This document shows positions 54,202 through 63,546 of a DNA stretch of 64,000 bases, in pieces. The first letter of the stretch is position 1. Each line of letters opens with the position of its first letter. The position numbers and the translations under genes were made by a program. Source of the DNA: Hygrocybe punicea (Eukaryota > Basidiomycota > Agaricomycetes > Agaricales > Hygrophoraceae). The notes under the pieces were generated by a model. It was not told the DNA's origin, made no database searches, and worked only from the letters and a program-made list of their open reading frames with translations. The stretch covers positions 6,644,891 to 6,708,890 of the forward strand of contig OY744461.1 of NCBI GenBank assembly GCA_963556145.1, written 5' to 3'.

Positions 54202-54650
54202 TGGCGAAGCTGTAAGGAATCTAAGGATTCGGATACTGTAATATCCCGGATTATTACAGTCGTTTGTAGTGAGCTTGACACTTGTGGGAAATTTTTTGAT
54301 CAATTACAGCCGTTTTCTTAATTCTTGACACTTTTTGAATTTTTTATTGAGTTTAAAAAATAATTTTACTCAAGTCTAATAGACGAGAGCCATTTCCTCC
54401 GCGTGCCTTCTCCGGTTTGTCTGGCCGTATCCCTCACTGCAGGCGTATCTGCACCTCCTATCTTGGGTGAGGCTTTATAATAGGAGTTGTCTCAGGACAG
54501 CCTCCTCATCACCACGACATTGCCTCACCCAGGTTAGCATATCCTCTTCTCTTCTTATGAAGTTTATTCATAACGTTGCCTCACCCAGAGTTAAATATAT
54601 TTTTTATTTTCTCTCGAGTTCATCATTTGAATAAATCCATCAACATCTTT

Positions 54651-55778
54651 ATGACATTCAATGATAGCGATCCAGGGTCTTCCGGAAGGGGGCTCTCAGC
54701 TGACACGTACACGCAAGCATCGAGCTCAGAGTCTCAAACAGTTGCTAATCGGATTCGCGAAGGACAGGCCATCCCTCCTCCATCGAATGCAGCCAGAAAC
54801 TCAGGAGCTTTCAGATCCGTTGCTCGCTCGGATGTCACAAGAGAATGTGAAACGATCCTCGACTGTTTTTGAAAGGGCTCTCAAACGAAATCCAGGGCCT
54901 TCCTTGCTCTCGCGGATGCAATCCCAGGTTCCAGAGACTTCGGCAGTCCTGGAAGCGCCGCGCTTGCTTCCTATCTTGAGATTCTCGAGAACTCTGGACA
55001 ATTTCCCTTTCAGATCGCGCCACTCATACCCGATCCTTCGCAGGCCATACCAACATCGGACCCTCCAGAACCCGCAGGCACGACTGTCCCTGCTCGACCG
55101 GATGACTCCCGCGAATCCTCTCCCGAACTCGACACCGTGCGGAAACGTCGCAAGGTTGACGACGCCACCCTTCCTTGGGTCGTGTCAAACGTCATCGCAG
55201 ATGCCGTTCTCAGCCCAGAACTTGCCAAAACGCGCGCACTCTTACTCGAGTTCGCCAAAGACCCAAAGTATGTCCTCAGTTCATTACTTAACTCTACCAG
55301 CCATGTCTCCTTCCCTGAGTCGGAATGGGCCGCTCTCATCAAAGGCCAAGCCGTCAACCTCGACAAGGTTATCACCAGTCACCACTCAGTCTCTCATGAC
55401 ACACGGACGACTCAAAGAATCGCCGATGGCATCGAGCTTCGCTTTGGCACATCCGACCCCATCAGAAATGTCAAAACACTCGGAGAGTGGGTCATCGCCT
55501 GGGGAAAAGCCTCCGAGGCCACCCTCTTGGTTTTCCCACACCGCGATCGCGAGCTCAAAGTCTACCAGCACTACGTCCTCGAACTCTTCAACAGCGCTGA
55601 CACATCCGTTCATGATCGCGTCATCCTTCTCGACAAGAAAATACGCACCGAAGTTGCCTCCTGCCGCGACCTCCTCCTCAGCAATTTCTCTTGCTTTGCC
55701 CACTGGGAACGCTCCTACCTTTCCGATTTTGGCACAGGATACATTAATTCTTCACCCCAGCAGCAACGGGACATCTGA
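54651..55778 (+). pseudogene. Gag-like ORF of the YR retroelement, one nonsense codon
   Basis: The frame starts ATG 54651 (MTFNDSDPGSSGRG), contains VANRIREGQAIPPPSNAARN and TRECETILDCF, then a TGA at 54870-54872, and resumes at once with KGSQTKSRAFLALADAIPGS, so the stop replaces a sense codon or reflects a small indel. Further blocks are SYLEILENSGQFPF, DATLPWVVSNVIADAVLS, FGTSDPIRNVKTLGEWVIAW and ELFNSADTSVHDRVILLDKK, ending YLSDFGTGYINS. I recall these blocks from Agaricomycete YR elements. A second frame (from 54661) is also open across the region but has no recognisable sequence until the RT. Confidence 0.7.
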
Positions 55779-55839
55779 ACTTCAACCAATCGTGGACGAT
55801 CTGACACAAAGAAGAAGGCGGAGCCTTGCCGACGTCACA

Positions 55840-57792
55840 ATGACGGAATATGCCCCTCGAGCGCATCCCAATGTCGATATCTGCATGTCTGCTCAACCTG
55901 TCGAAAGAGTGACCACACCGCTCCTTTCTGCAAGTCCACAAAGCCTTGATGTCACCTCTCATGAGTCCCGTCCCCACCTTTTTCATAATTTCCTCTGGTC
56001 GAACCTTGACACCGGCACCTATCCTTCTGCACTTACTTCCAAGTCTGATCAACCACTCCCTCAACCCCCTTCCTCTGAATACACTGATGCCCTTGTTTCT
56101 ACAATCTCCCAACATCCCGACTTGTTCAAGATCGTCACTCCAATCCACGTCGCTACCTTTGGTCTGCTGCTCACTTCTCACCCAAACCGTTCTTTCGTTC
56201 TCTCAGTTCTTACAGGGCTTCGTCAAGGATTCTGGCCATGGTCGGTCTGGGACCCCTCGTATCCAACCACGCTTGATGCATCACAACGCCCGCCAAAAAC
56301 TGAGAAGGAACGTGCCTTCATTCGCTCTCAACGTGATAAGGAAGTTGCACTAGGTCATTTCTCACCTTCTTTCGGCACAGAGCTTCTACTAGGTATGTAC
56401 AGCATGCCTATCCATGCCATCCCAAAACCGCGATCGGTCAATCTCTGCCTCGTCGTCGACCACAGCGCAGGTATTCATTCTCTCAACTCACTCATCTCTC
56501 GCTCGGCGATCGTAGGCTCACGCCTCGACACGTTGCACAACCTTGGACAGGCTTTACTCAATTTCCGACGAGATCATGGTATTATTCCCCTAACACTCTT
56601 TAAGTCTGACATTTCTCAGGCTTACCGTCGGATGCCACTACACTTCCTTTACCAAGCCAAGCAAATCGTAACGATTGATGGCGAGCAGTTTGTAGATCGC
56701 AACAATAATTTCGGGAACAGGGGCGCCTACCGCATCTGGGCCGCCTTCATGGCACTCGTCATTTGGATCACTATATACATCAAGCATCTCGCAGATCTCT
56801 TTACCTATGTCGACGACACGTTCTCCTTTGAGGTCACCAGTCACCTTGCTTACTATGCCCCTTATGACACGTGGTACCCGCACAAGCAGACTCAGCTCCT
56901 CCTACTCTGGGATGAGATTGGCCTCCCCCATGAGAAGGAGAAGCAGGAGTTTGGTGACACACTGATGATCATTGGTTTTGAATGTGATGCTAATGTGATG
57001 ACTTTCACCATGGTACCTGAAGCTCGCATCGACCTTTTGAACGCCATCATTGAGTTTATCAACGCACCTCGAGGCGGCCGCCGACACTCACTGCGCAAAT
57101 TTCAACGCATGGCTGGGTGGGTCAATTGGTCTCTAAATGTTTTCCCCCTCTTGCGACCTTCACTGTCCAACATCTACGACAAAATGGCTGGAAAGTCAAA
57201 CTCGGATGCACTCATTTTCCTCAACAAAGCAGTCATTGCTGACTTAATGTGGCTGCATCATCATGTAGAATCTGCTGTCGGGGTGCACATCCTCAATGCT
57301 TCTGTTTGGGGGCCTCTGGATGCTGACATTACAATCTATGGCGACGCCTGCCTCACCGGTCTGGCCTTCGTCTACCCCTCCACTGGACTAGCCTTCCAGC
57401 ACCGACCCCCTTCGTATGCCCCTCCTGGCAACATTTTCTACCTCGAAGCCCTCGTGGTACTTTGGGCTCTTGAGCATGCTGCTAGTGCTTCTTTCTCGGG
57501 TCGCTTGGCAATTTACACTGACAGCACAAACACATTTGACATGTTCAACAGCCTCTCAGCGAAACCACTTTACAACGAGATCCTCAAGAGTGCAGTTGAT
57601 ATCATGATTGCCCACTCCATTGACCTTCGTGTATGCCTCATTGAAGGTTCTTCCAACACCATCGCAGATGCCCTGTCTCGCGATCGTGTTGACGTAGCAC
57701 TTGCACACCAGCCTAACCTCCGGCTTCGGATCCACCCACTACCCAACTTTGAAAAACCCCCTCGAATTGCACTGGGGTCGCCACCACAATGA
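55840..57792 (+). CDS. YR-retroelement reverse transcriptase / RNase H
   Basis: The domain starts after the gag frame; I take the ATG at 55840 (MTEYAPRAHPNVDI) as a plausible start, although the frame is open further upstream. RT motifs are KPRSVNLCLVVDHSAG, TLFKSDISQAYRRMPLH (first catalytic Asp), FTYVDDTFSFE (YxDD) and LMIIGFECDANVMTFTM. RNase H follows with ITIYGDACLTGLAFV (Asp), YLEALVVLWALEHA (Glu) and LAIYTDSTNTFDMF (Asp), then NTIADALSRDRV. The stop TGA overlaps the recombinase start as ATGA (57789-57792). The frame itself is intact. Confidence 0.85.
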   Translation: MTEYAPRAHPNVDICMSAQPVERVTTPLLSASPQSLDVTSHESRPHLFHNFLWSNLDTGTYPSALTSKSDQPLPQPPSSEYTDALVSTISQHPDLFKIVTPIHVATFGLLLTSHPNRSFVLSVLTGLRQGFWPWSVWDPSYPTTLDASQRPPKTEKERAFIRSQRDKEVALGHFSPSFGTELLLGMYSMPIHAIPKPRSVNLCLVVDHSAGIHSLNSLISRSAIVGSRLDTLHNLGQALLNFRRDHGIIPLTLFKSDISQAYRRMPLHFLYQAKQIVTIDGEQFVDRNNNFGNRGAYRIWAAFMALVIWITIYIKHLADLFTYVDDTFSFEVTSHLAYYAPYDTWYPHKQTQLLLLWDEIGLPHEKEKQEFGDTLMIIGFECDANVMTFTMVPEARIDLLNAIIEFINAPRGGRRHSLRKFQRMAGWVNWSLNVFPLLRPSLSNIYDKMAGKSNSDALIFLNKAVIADLMWLHHHVESAVGVHILNASVWGPLDADITIYGDACLTGLAFVYPSTGLAFQHRPPSYAPPGNIFYLEALVVLWALEHAASASFSGRLAIYTDSTNTFDMFNSLSAKPLYNEILKSAVDIMIAHSIDLRVCLIEGSSNTIADALSRDRVDVALAHQPNLRLRIHPLPNFEKPPRIALGSPPQ

Positions 57793-58777
57793 CCACCCCA
57801 CCCCCCTGGTCCCGGCAGCACCTTCGTGAGCTGTGGACCCTCAAGCGTTTATTACATGAACGCTCAATAGCTTTAGGCCTTTCTATTGACAAATCTACTC
57901 GTTCCACTTACAGTTCTGCTCTCAATTCCTACATCGCTTTCTGCAAAATCCACCATTTCCCCATAGACCCCACACCAGAAACCCTTAGCTTTTTTGTCAT
58001 CTTCATGTCCACCCACATCAAACCTTCTTCAGTGGACAACTACCTATCAGGAATTGCAAATCAACTAGAGGACCACTTCCCCGATGCTCGTAAACACCGC
58101 AACAGTCGCCTGGTCTCCAAAACGCTTGCGGGTTGCAAATGCCATTTTGGCTCTTCAACAAACCGCAAGGATCCGCTGTCACGCGCTGACCTCTGCCACG
58201 CCATCACATCCTTTGGTAACTCTCCATCTCATGATGACAAGCTTTTTATTGCGCAGCTCCTGACTGGTTTCTTCGCGCTCCTGCGGCTTGGCGAACTCAC
58301 ATACCCTGATCAATCCTCTCTACATACCACAAACTTTCACTATGTCACTCTGTCTCTTCCACGACAACAAGCTACAGTTATCTTCTACCCTCCCACAAAG
58401 CGGACACCTTCTTTGAAGGCAACACACTCCACATTCAAAAACTCCCTGAAGTTGATGATCCCTACCACCACTTCCATCTTTACTTGGCCTCTCACGATGA
58501 CCTTTTCCCTTTTCACCCTCAGCTCTGGCTCAAGTCTGATGGGTCTGTCCCTTGCCGCTCCTGGTTCATCAAATGCCTGCGGACTCTCTTCCCGATCACA
58601 TTGGCGGGCCAGTCATTGCGTGCAGGTGGTGCCACATCTCTTGCCATTACAGGAGCACCACCGCACATCATCCAAGCAGCTGGCAGATGGTCTTCTTCCG
58701 CTTTCCAGATCTACATTCGTAAAAACCCGATTCTTCTCCATGCCTTGATCCATGGGCGCCCCGCCTTCTCCATCTGA
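57789..58777 (+). pseudogene. Tyrosine recombinase of the YR retroelement, one frameshift
   Basis: The ATG overlaps the RT stop. The N-terminal core-binding region (STYSSALNSYIAFCKIHHF ... FVIFMSTHIKPSSVDNYLSG) leads into the catalytic domain with FFALLRLGELTYPD (box A Arg). A single-base deletion near 58385 shifts the frame; the following sequence in the new frame reads SHKADTFFEGNTLHIQKLP and then LAGQSLRAGGATSLAITG (box B, with Gln where His is common) and AAGRWSSSAFQIYIRKNP with the catalytic Tyr. The true C-terminus is 58777. It would integrate circular cDNA without target duplication if functional. Confidence 0.8.
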
Positions 58778-59100
58778 CACTTTTTCAATCTCACACTATT
58801 CTACAGTTTGGTTTTATCTTGCAGACTTACCTTTCCCTGGACTTTGCTTGGACACTTGGACACTGGGCGCTCTCCTGCCAGTAATCCCTTTTCATTATTT
58901 CTTTCTGTCTTATTGACATTTATGTTCTCCTCCCATCTTCTTTCTCAATCAGAACCCATCTCCTATAGACTTTTTACCGATTGTACTCCACAAATGTCAT
59001 TTTTTGATGGACTTGTTTTCTCTCCTGGCTCCAAGCCGGAGAGAGCAAGCTCTGATTATCTGGCTAATCTTCACGTGCTCCTTATACAGAGTCGATTAGA

Positions 59101-59878
59101 CTGTTTAAGAAAATGATGACTTAGAAAAATTTACCATGTGAAGTTATGTATCTTGTGAAATACTGAATGGATTTGAATGGTTATATAGGCAAAATTTATC
59201 TATTTCATAAGGGCTTTTCAGCTGTACCATCATATCCAAGAAATACTAAGTGTGTGCAGAGATATAGATGACATAAGATGGAATAGCTACTGAACCTTAT
59301 GTGAAGTGTAACTTGACGAATACAGCACCAATTCAAGAGATTGTAAGGGATGAAAATTTCCATTTTTCAAGGAGAATACACTCCAATACCGGGATTTTTG
59401 ATATTTTGTGTTATTGAAATTTAAATTAGCAATATTCCCATAAAACTAGAATATTACAATTATCAAGTAAAAATCTGTGTTTATCAAAAATCCCGGTATT
59501 GGAGTGTATTCTCCTTGAAAAATAGAAATTTTCATCCCTTACAATCTCTTAAATTGGTGCTGTATTCGTCAAGTTACACTTCACATAAGGTTCAGTAGCT
59601 ATTCCATCTTATGTCATCTATATCTCTGCACACACTTAGTATTTCTTGGATATGATGGTACAGCTGAAAAGCCCTTATGAAATAGATAAATTTTGCCTAT
59701 ATAACCATTCAAATCCATTCAGTATTTCACAAGATACATAACTTCACATGGTAAATTTTTCTAAGTCATCATTTTCTTAAACAGTTAAAAAATTCAAAAA
59801 GTGTCAAGAATTAAGAAAACGGCTGTAATTGATCAAAAAATTTCCCACAAGTGTCAAGCTCACTACGAATGACTGTAA
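59101..59878. repeat. Palindrome with 80-bp spacer
   Basis: About 300 bp on the left (59101-59403) is repeated inverted on the right (59484-59790) with very few differences, for example CCGGGATTTTTGATA against TATCAAAAATCCCGG flanking the spacer. A transcript through it would fold into a long hairpin. Confidence 0.9.
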
Positions 59879-60167
59879 ACAAAAAGTCACAGACATGGAA
59901 TTTTTGTGATCAAATTACTGAAAGTAATGGCTGTGCCAATTTTTTTTTTGAGGTGCTTACAGGCTCGGTCAGTGCCGTGCCATTCTAATTAATTATTAGT
60001 AGTTTTCAAAGCTCGCCTAGTGACTCCCTAGTGACTTCCTGCTGCAACCCTTAGTTGGATAGGAAAAAAGGAGTTGCAAGGTCGGAGTTCAAATTATATC
60101 TTGCTATCAATCTGCCATGCCCCCTTGTTCATGCAAGAAAAAAGTGTACCCCCCCTTCCATCTACCT
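59879..60167. other. No recognisable gene
   Basis: Short AT-rich stretch between two elements, with no motif seen. Confidence 0.5.
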
Positions 60168-60746
60168 GGGGACCGGCAATGCCACTGCCAAATGTGTCCA
60201 GCATCTGACCTGAAGATAAAATAGCTCATCACTTTTCAGCAGGCTCACATTTCAGTTAGAAGAACTTGTAGATAGACACAAGATGCAAAAATTGTTCAGA
60301 AAAGATTTTTTGTTAGTGTCCTTAGTCTTGTGTATCAGGGGAAAGTGCCAAATATACAGTCTGTGACACAAAAACACATTATTGTAAATTTGATTTATTG
60401 CAAGCAATGCACAGTAATAAAAATTCAAAAGAAAATATGGACATGATTTAAAGCATGCTTAGCTTAACATGTGATATTCTGGAATTTTCTAGGTGACAGA
60501 TTCACCTGAAAAGTGCAATTCTAATGAAAACTGGAGCCCTTACAAAATTCCTCATAGCAAAAGGTTGGGAGGGTTTAAAACAATTCTGTTCCAAACAATT
60601 TGTATACATTGGTTATATCTACAAATTCTCTCTACAATTCTAGCTAAAAGCTGCACTGTATGAATAGTTATAAGCCGTGGCATTTTCATGATTGATTTTG
60701 GTGTACAACCACTGGACAATTTTGGTAGTGGCATTGCTGGTCCCCA
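60168..60746. mobile_element. MITE with GGGGACC...CAATGCCACT ends, duplication ATCTACCT
   Basis: The left end GGGGACCGGCAATGCCACTG and the right end, read inverted, TGGGGACCAGCAATGCCACT form an imperfect inverted repeat. ATCTACCT occurs on both sides (60160-60167 and 60747-60754). The 579 bp AT-rich interior has no gene. The ends match those of the 35050-39645 element in the core GGGGAC, then GGCAATGCC, so it is probably mobilised by that family. Confidence 0.8.
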
Positions 60747-61054
60747 ATCTACCTAAGTTGGCCAAACGGAACCAGCCCCAAATTTACCCAAAATCTCATA
60801 TGAAAAATTTAACTGCATGGATCACATAATTGAATGGCTAAAAGATAATGTCAATGACCGGATTCTCCTGTTTTCTGACAATATCCAGGATGCATATTTG
60901 AAGGCATGTGCATTTTTCGCAAGCTTAAGTCTAAACAAGGTAGGAATGTGACAAAAGATATGGTCTCTGAGCGAGTGACAGGTGTGACACAGAGTCAGCG
61001 CCCTGTGCCCTCACTGTCATTGTCGTTGCGGCTCATTTTCTTCATAGTTCTCAA
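60747..61054 (+). promoter_or_regulatory. Upstream region of the intact gag-like gene
   Basis: From about 60935 the sequence resembles 40445-40600 (TGTGACA, GAGCGAGTGACAGGTGTGAC, TCATTGTCGTTGCGGCTCAT, TTTTCTTC). It is the conserved leader of this element family; the 5' boundary of the element lies near 60930. Confidence 0.5.
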
Positions 61055-62576
61055 ATGCCCCACATCAACTCTGACCCAAACCTTCAAATCTGCCCTGATT
61101 TCGACTCAGAAGATTTTCTCGACATTCGAAACACCATTGCCCTTGCTACAGGCATCACAGCTGACCAGGCCGCTCTCAACCTCGCCGCTTCCTGGACAGC
61201 CCAAAACAACACCAAGAAGGCCACCTGGGATGCTCAGCTCCAAGCTGACCAACTGGTAAATGACATTGCCACTTTAGCAGCCCAGGAGGCAGAGGCTGCC
61301 ACTCAGGCCATCCTAGACAAGGAGACTGCCGAGGAGCTCAGGGAGGCAGAAAAGAAAAAACCCAAAATGCATACGTTTGATGTAACGAAGTCAATTGGTG
61401 CAAACATCTCCCAACACCCCTCCCCTCATGCCATCGAACGCCTCCAGAAGTTCGAATATGTTGAACTCTGGTATTTCACCCCTGAAGGCTGCAATGAGGC
61501 TGCCATAACCCAATGCTCAGCAGTGGATGACACCTTCGGCATTACCAGATCCGATGCTGACCTCATGGTCCTCAAGCCAGTTGCCTCCATCTGTGCATCC
61601 CGCAAAGCCCTGAGAGACAAAGACCTGTCCTGGGACCAAATGGAGATTGCCAGCACCCTCATGCTCTGCCACCAATGCCAACTCCACTGGCCCGAGGCTG
61701 CCACACATGTGCTCTCCATCTTCTGGTACAAGCTATATGCCCATGAACTGCGAGCCCAGCCAGACGGCCACCACATCCTCTTAATATACCAAGCCCAAGC
61801 CCGCTGGGAATGGCATGCAGCCTTGGAACAGAAAGATGCTGGCTTCAATATTGGCCTCATCGACAACGACCTCCTTGCAAAAATCACTCGCGAAAACTTT
61901 CACTTGGACTGCCTAGCTTCTCTTCACGAGGTCAGTCCCCTTTCCCCCCTCTTCTGCTTCATGCCCCAGCACACCCGCTTCGCTTCGTGCTCCAGCACCC
62001 CGCTTCGCTTCACTTCACGCTGCGCCCTGCCCTGCCCTGTGCACTGCACCTCTGCATGCCCAGCCTTTGGCCCTCCCCTGCTTCGCTCTGCTTCAAGGAT
62101 TTGCTTCACACCGCTAACCCTTCTCCCTCCAGGTCACATCATGCCCGCACTCTCCCCCTAGAGGCCACCAAGGCAACCCCTCCACTGCAGGGCGAGGCCG
62201 TCACTCCCGCTCCAGATCGCCTCCCCCCCGCAGGCCTCACCAGCGCTCCCCCGCCCCTAGAAGAGCCTCCTCCTCCCATCAGGTTTTTCACGGGGGTGCA
62301 CCTAACCTCGCGCCCTCAGTGTGCACCCTTTGCCTCAGACACTACCGCCATGACAATCTCCGCTGCAAGGCCACTCAGCTTTGGGACAACTCCCATATCC
62401 ACTGCAATCGCAATGACCAAGGCTGCCTTGTCAATCCCAACAACCTGGTCCTCTGCTCAGACTGGCAACTCCCCCAAGGCTGCCCCAACCCCTCCCACCC
62501 CGACTGCCCCGAGTGCTCCGGTTGCAGCAGCAAAGCACATGGAGCCCAGGGCTACCGTCGTGGCCAGAAAATCTAA
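61055..62576 (+). CDS. Gag-like retroelement ORF1, intact copy
   Basis: Two exons, 61055-61930 and 62133-62576, join in phase 0 across a GT-AG intron of 202 nt and give 439 residues. The conserved blocks are MPHINSDPNLQICPDFDSED, KKPKMHTFDVTKSIGANISQ, FEYVELWYFTPEGCNEAAI, QLHWPEAATHVLSIFWYKLY and RWEWHAALEQKDAGF. Exon 2 is Arg/Ser/Pro-rich (RGRHSRSRSPPPRRPHQRS) and then Cys/His-rich (CTLCLRHYRHDNLRC; CSGCSSKAHGAQGY), with Tyr where a knuckle of the C-X2-C-X4-H-X4-C type would need its last Cys. I infer a nucleic-acid-binding capsid protein. The homologue at 40638-51660 is split. No stop or frameshift was found here. Confidence 0.75.
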
Positions 62577-62961
62577 TCCAAAAACCCCCTACACCGCCAG
62601 CGCCTGGCTCTGCCTCCTCACAGAGGCAAACTTGTTACACAAATACCCCACCCTGCCTCACCTTATCCAATTTGGCTTTGATGCAGGCATCCCTCCCATC
62701 TTCACCACCTTTGCACTGGCCAACAGCCCCACCATTGCCCTACATGCAGCGGAATTCTCAGCCATCATTGCCAAGGAGTATGCCCGAGAATGACACTTTG
62801 GCCCTTTCTCTCAGGCCGAAGTGGAGGACCTCATTGGTCCTTTTCAGAGCTCTCCACTCTCCCTCACCCCCAAAACTGGCAAAGAGTCATTTCGGATGGT
62901 ACAGAATCTTTCTTTCCCATCAAAACCCTCTGCCACAAGATCCTCAATCAACTCAGTTTGA
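62573..62961 (+). pseudogene. Truncated reverse transcriptase N-terminus following ORF1
   Basis: In a different frame from ORF1 and overlapping its stop, the sequence reads NPKTPYTASAWLCLLTEANL, FGFDAGIPPIFTTFALANSP, a TGA at 62791-62793, then HFGPFSQAEVEDLIGPFQSS and FRMVQNLSFP. This is the region before the first catalytic block of the RT that I associate with this ORF1 family. Coding ends near 62961, before any YxDD motif, so the element is truncated. Confidence 0.65.
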
Positions 62962-63099
62962 AACCATTTCAGCCCACAGCCAAATCCCCAAATTGGAGAC
63001 CGAACCGTTGGAGTGGTTGTGCCTGACAGATCATGTGACCAGTCCCTTAGTCAGTAGCAGTTCCAGATGTAGTAGAAAGATCATCCATTCCATCCAGAT

Positions 63100-63256
63100 C
63101 GACCTTTCCCTTCAAGTCCTGCGTGAGCCCTCGAGAGGTCCCTTACGACCTCTCCACCATTTGGTCTCAGCCAAAATTTCACAAACCGAAACCAGTGGTT
63201 TTGGTTCAATCTAAACTGGGTTTGGATCGGTCTGAGACCAAACTTCCCCAACACTA
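63100..63256. repeat. GGTTY-rich hAT-like right end, fragment
   Basis: CAAACCGAAACCAGTGG, GGTTTTGGTTCAATC and GGGTTTGGATCGG words lead to CAAACTTCCCCAACACTA at 63256, the inverted form of the TAGTGTTG...AAGTT terminus seen at 7781 and 23668. No left end or duplication was found. Confidence 0.5.
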
Positions 63257-63309
63257 ACCCCCACGTGGCTGTCCCCTGCCCCACCCCTCACATGGGGTCA
63301 TGGTCATGC

Positions 63310-63420
63310 CTCCTTTCCCCCTTCATTTTGTTGTGGCTCCCTGCCCCTTCATTTGGTCGCGGCTCCCCTGCCCCTTCATTTGGTTATGGCCCCCCTTCTC
63401 CATCACTTGGCCATAGCTCT
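63310..63420. repeat. Short minisatellite, about 30-bp unit
   Basis: The unit CCCTGCCCCTTCATTTGGT with a following GGC-rich segment repeats about three times with variation. Confidence 0.6.
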
Positions 63421-63546
63421 CCTCAAGGACATTCATCAGGGACATCATTTTCCAGCCATGCCAGCACCCCTTTAACCCCAGTGTCTGGGCCTTCAATGTC
63501 ACCACAAAAGCACCTCCACCATGAGACATTCAAGGAGACTAGTTGA

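Larger units (their letters stand above)
54343..59100 (+). mobile_element. Tyrosine-recombinase retroelement (DIRS/Ngaro-like)
   Basis: The order gag-like, reverse transcriptase/RNase H, tyrosine recombinase on one strand defines a YR retroelement. It sits exactly between the two pieces of the left arm of the palindromic element. Short complementary words near the ends (AGTCTAATAGAC at 54374 and GTCGATTAGACT at about 59090) may be terminal repeats. A hairpin-forming pair, TTGGGTGAGGC / GCCTCACCCAGG, lies at 54460-54535. Gag and recombinase are both broken. Confidence 0.75.
54254..59878. mobile_element. TTACAG-family palindromic element with a nested retroelement
   Basis: The left arm is 54254-about 54342 plus 59100-59403 and the right arm is 59484-59878, matching in inverted orientation. 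Ends read TTACAGTCGTTTGTAGTGAG and its complement. Words such as CTTAGAAAAATTT, GAAATACTG(A/C)ATGGATT and AAGGGCT show homology to the long inverted repeats at 10235 and 35001. TA precedes the left end but the right flank is AC, so the TA duplication is imperfect. Its left end is 53 bp upstream of the BPL1 start codon. Confidence 0.75.

Noticed and set aside
54202..54303. 34-codon N-terminal extension of BPL1
   Set aside because: Codons 5' of about 54254 are transposon inverted repeat, and the fungal protein normally begins MNVLV.
54661..55839. Open frame upstream of the RT, in frame with it for about 390 codons
   Set aside because: It overlaps the gag-like frame, which carries the recognisable sequence; the RT-frame text is Ser/Pro-rich without motifs.
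63265..63546. 93-codon Pro/Ser-rich frame
   Set aside because: It is produced by the local minisatellite and has no domain.
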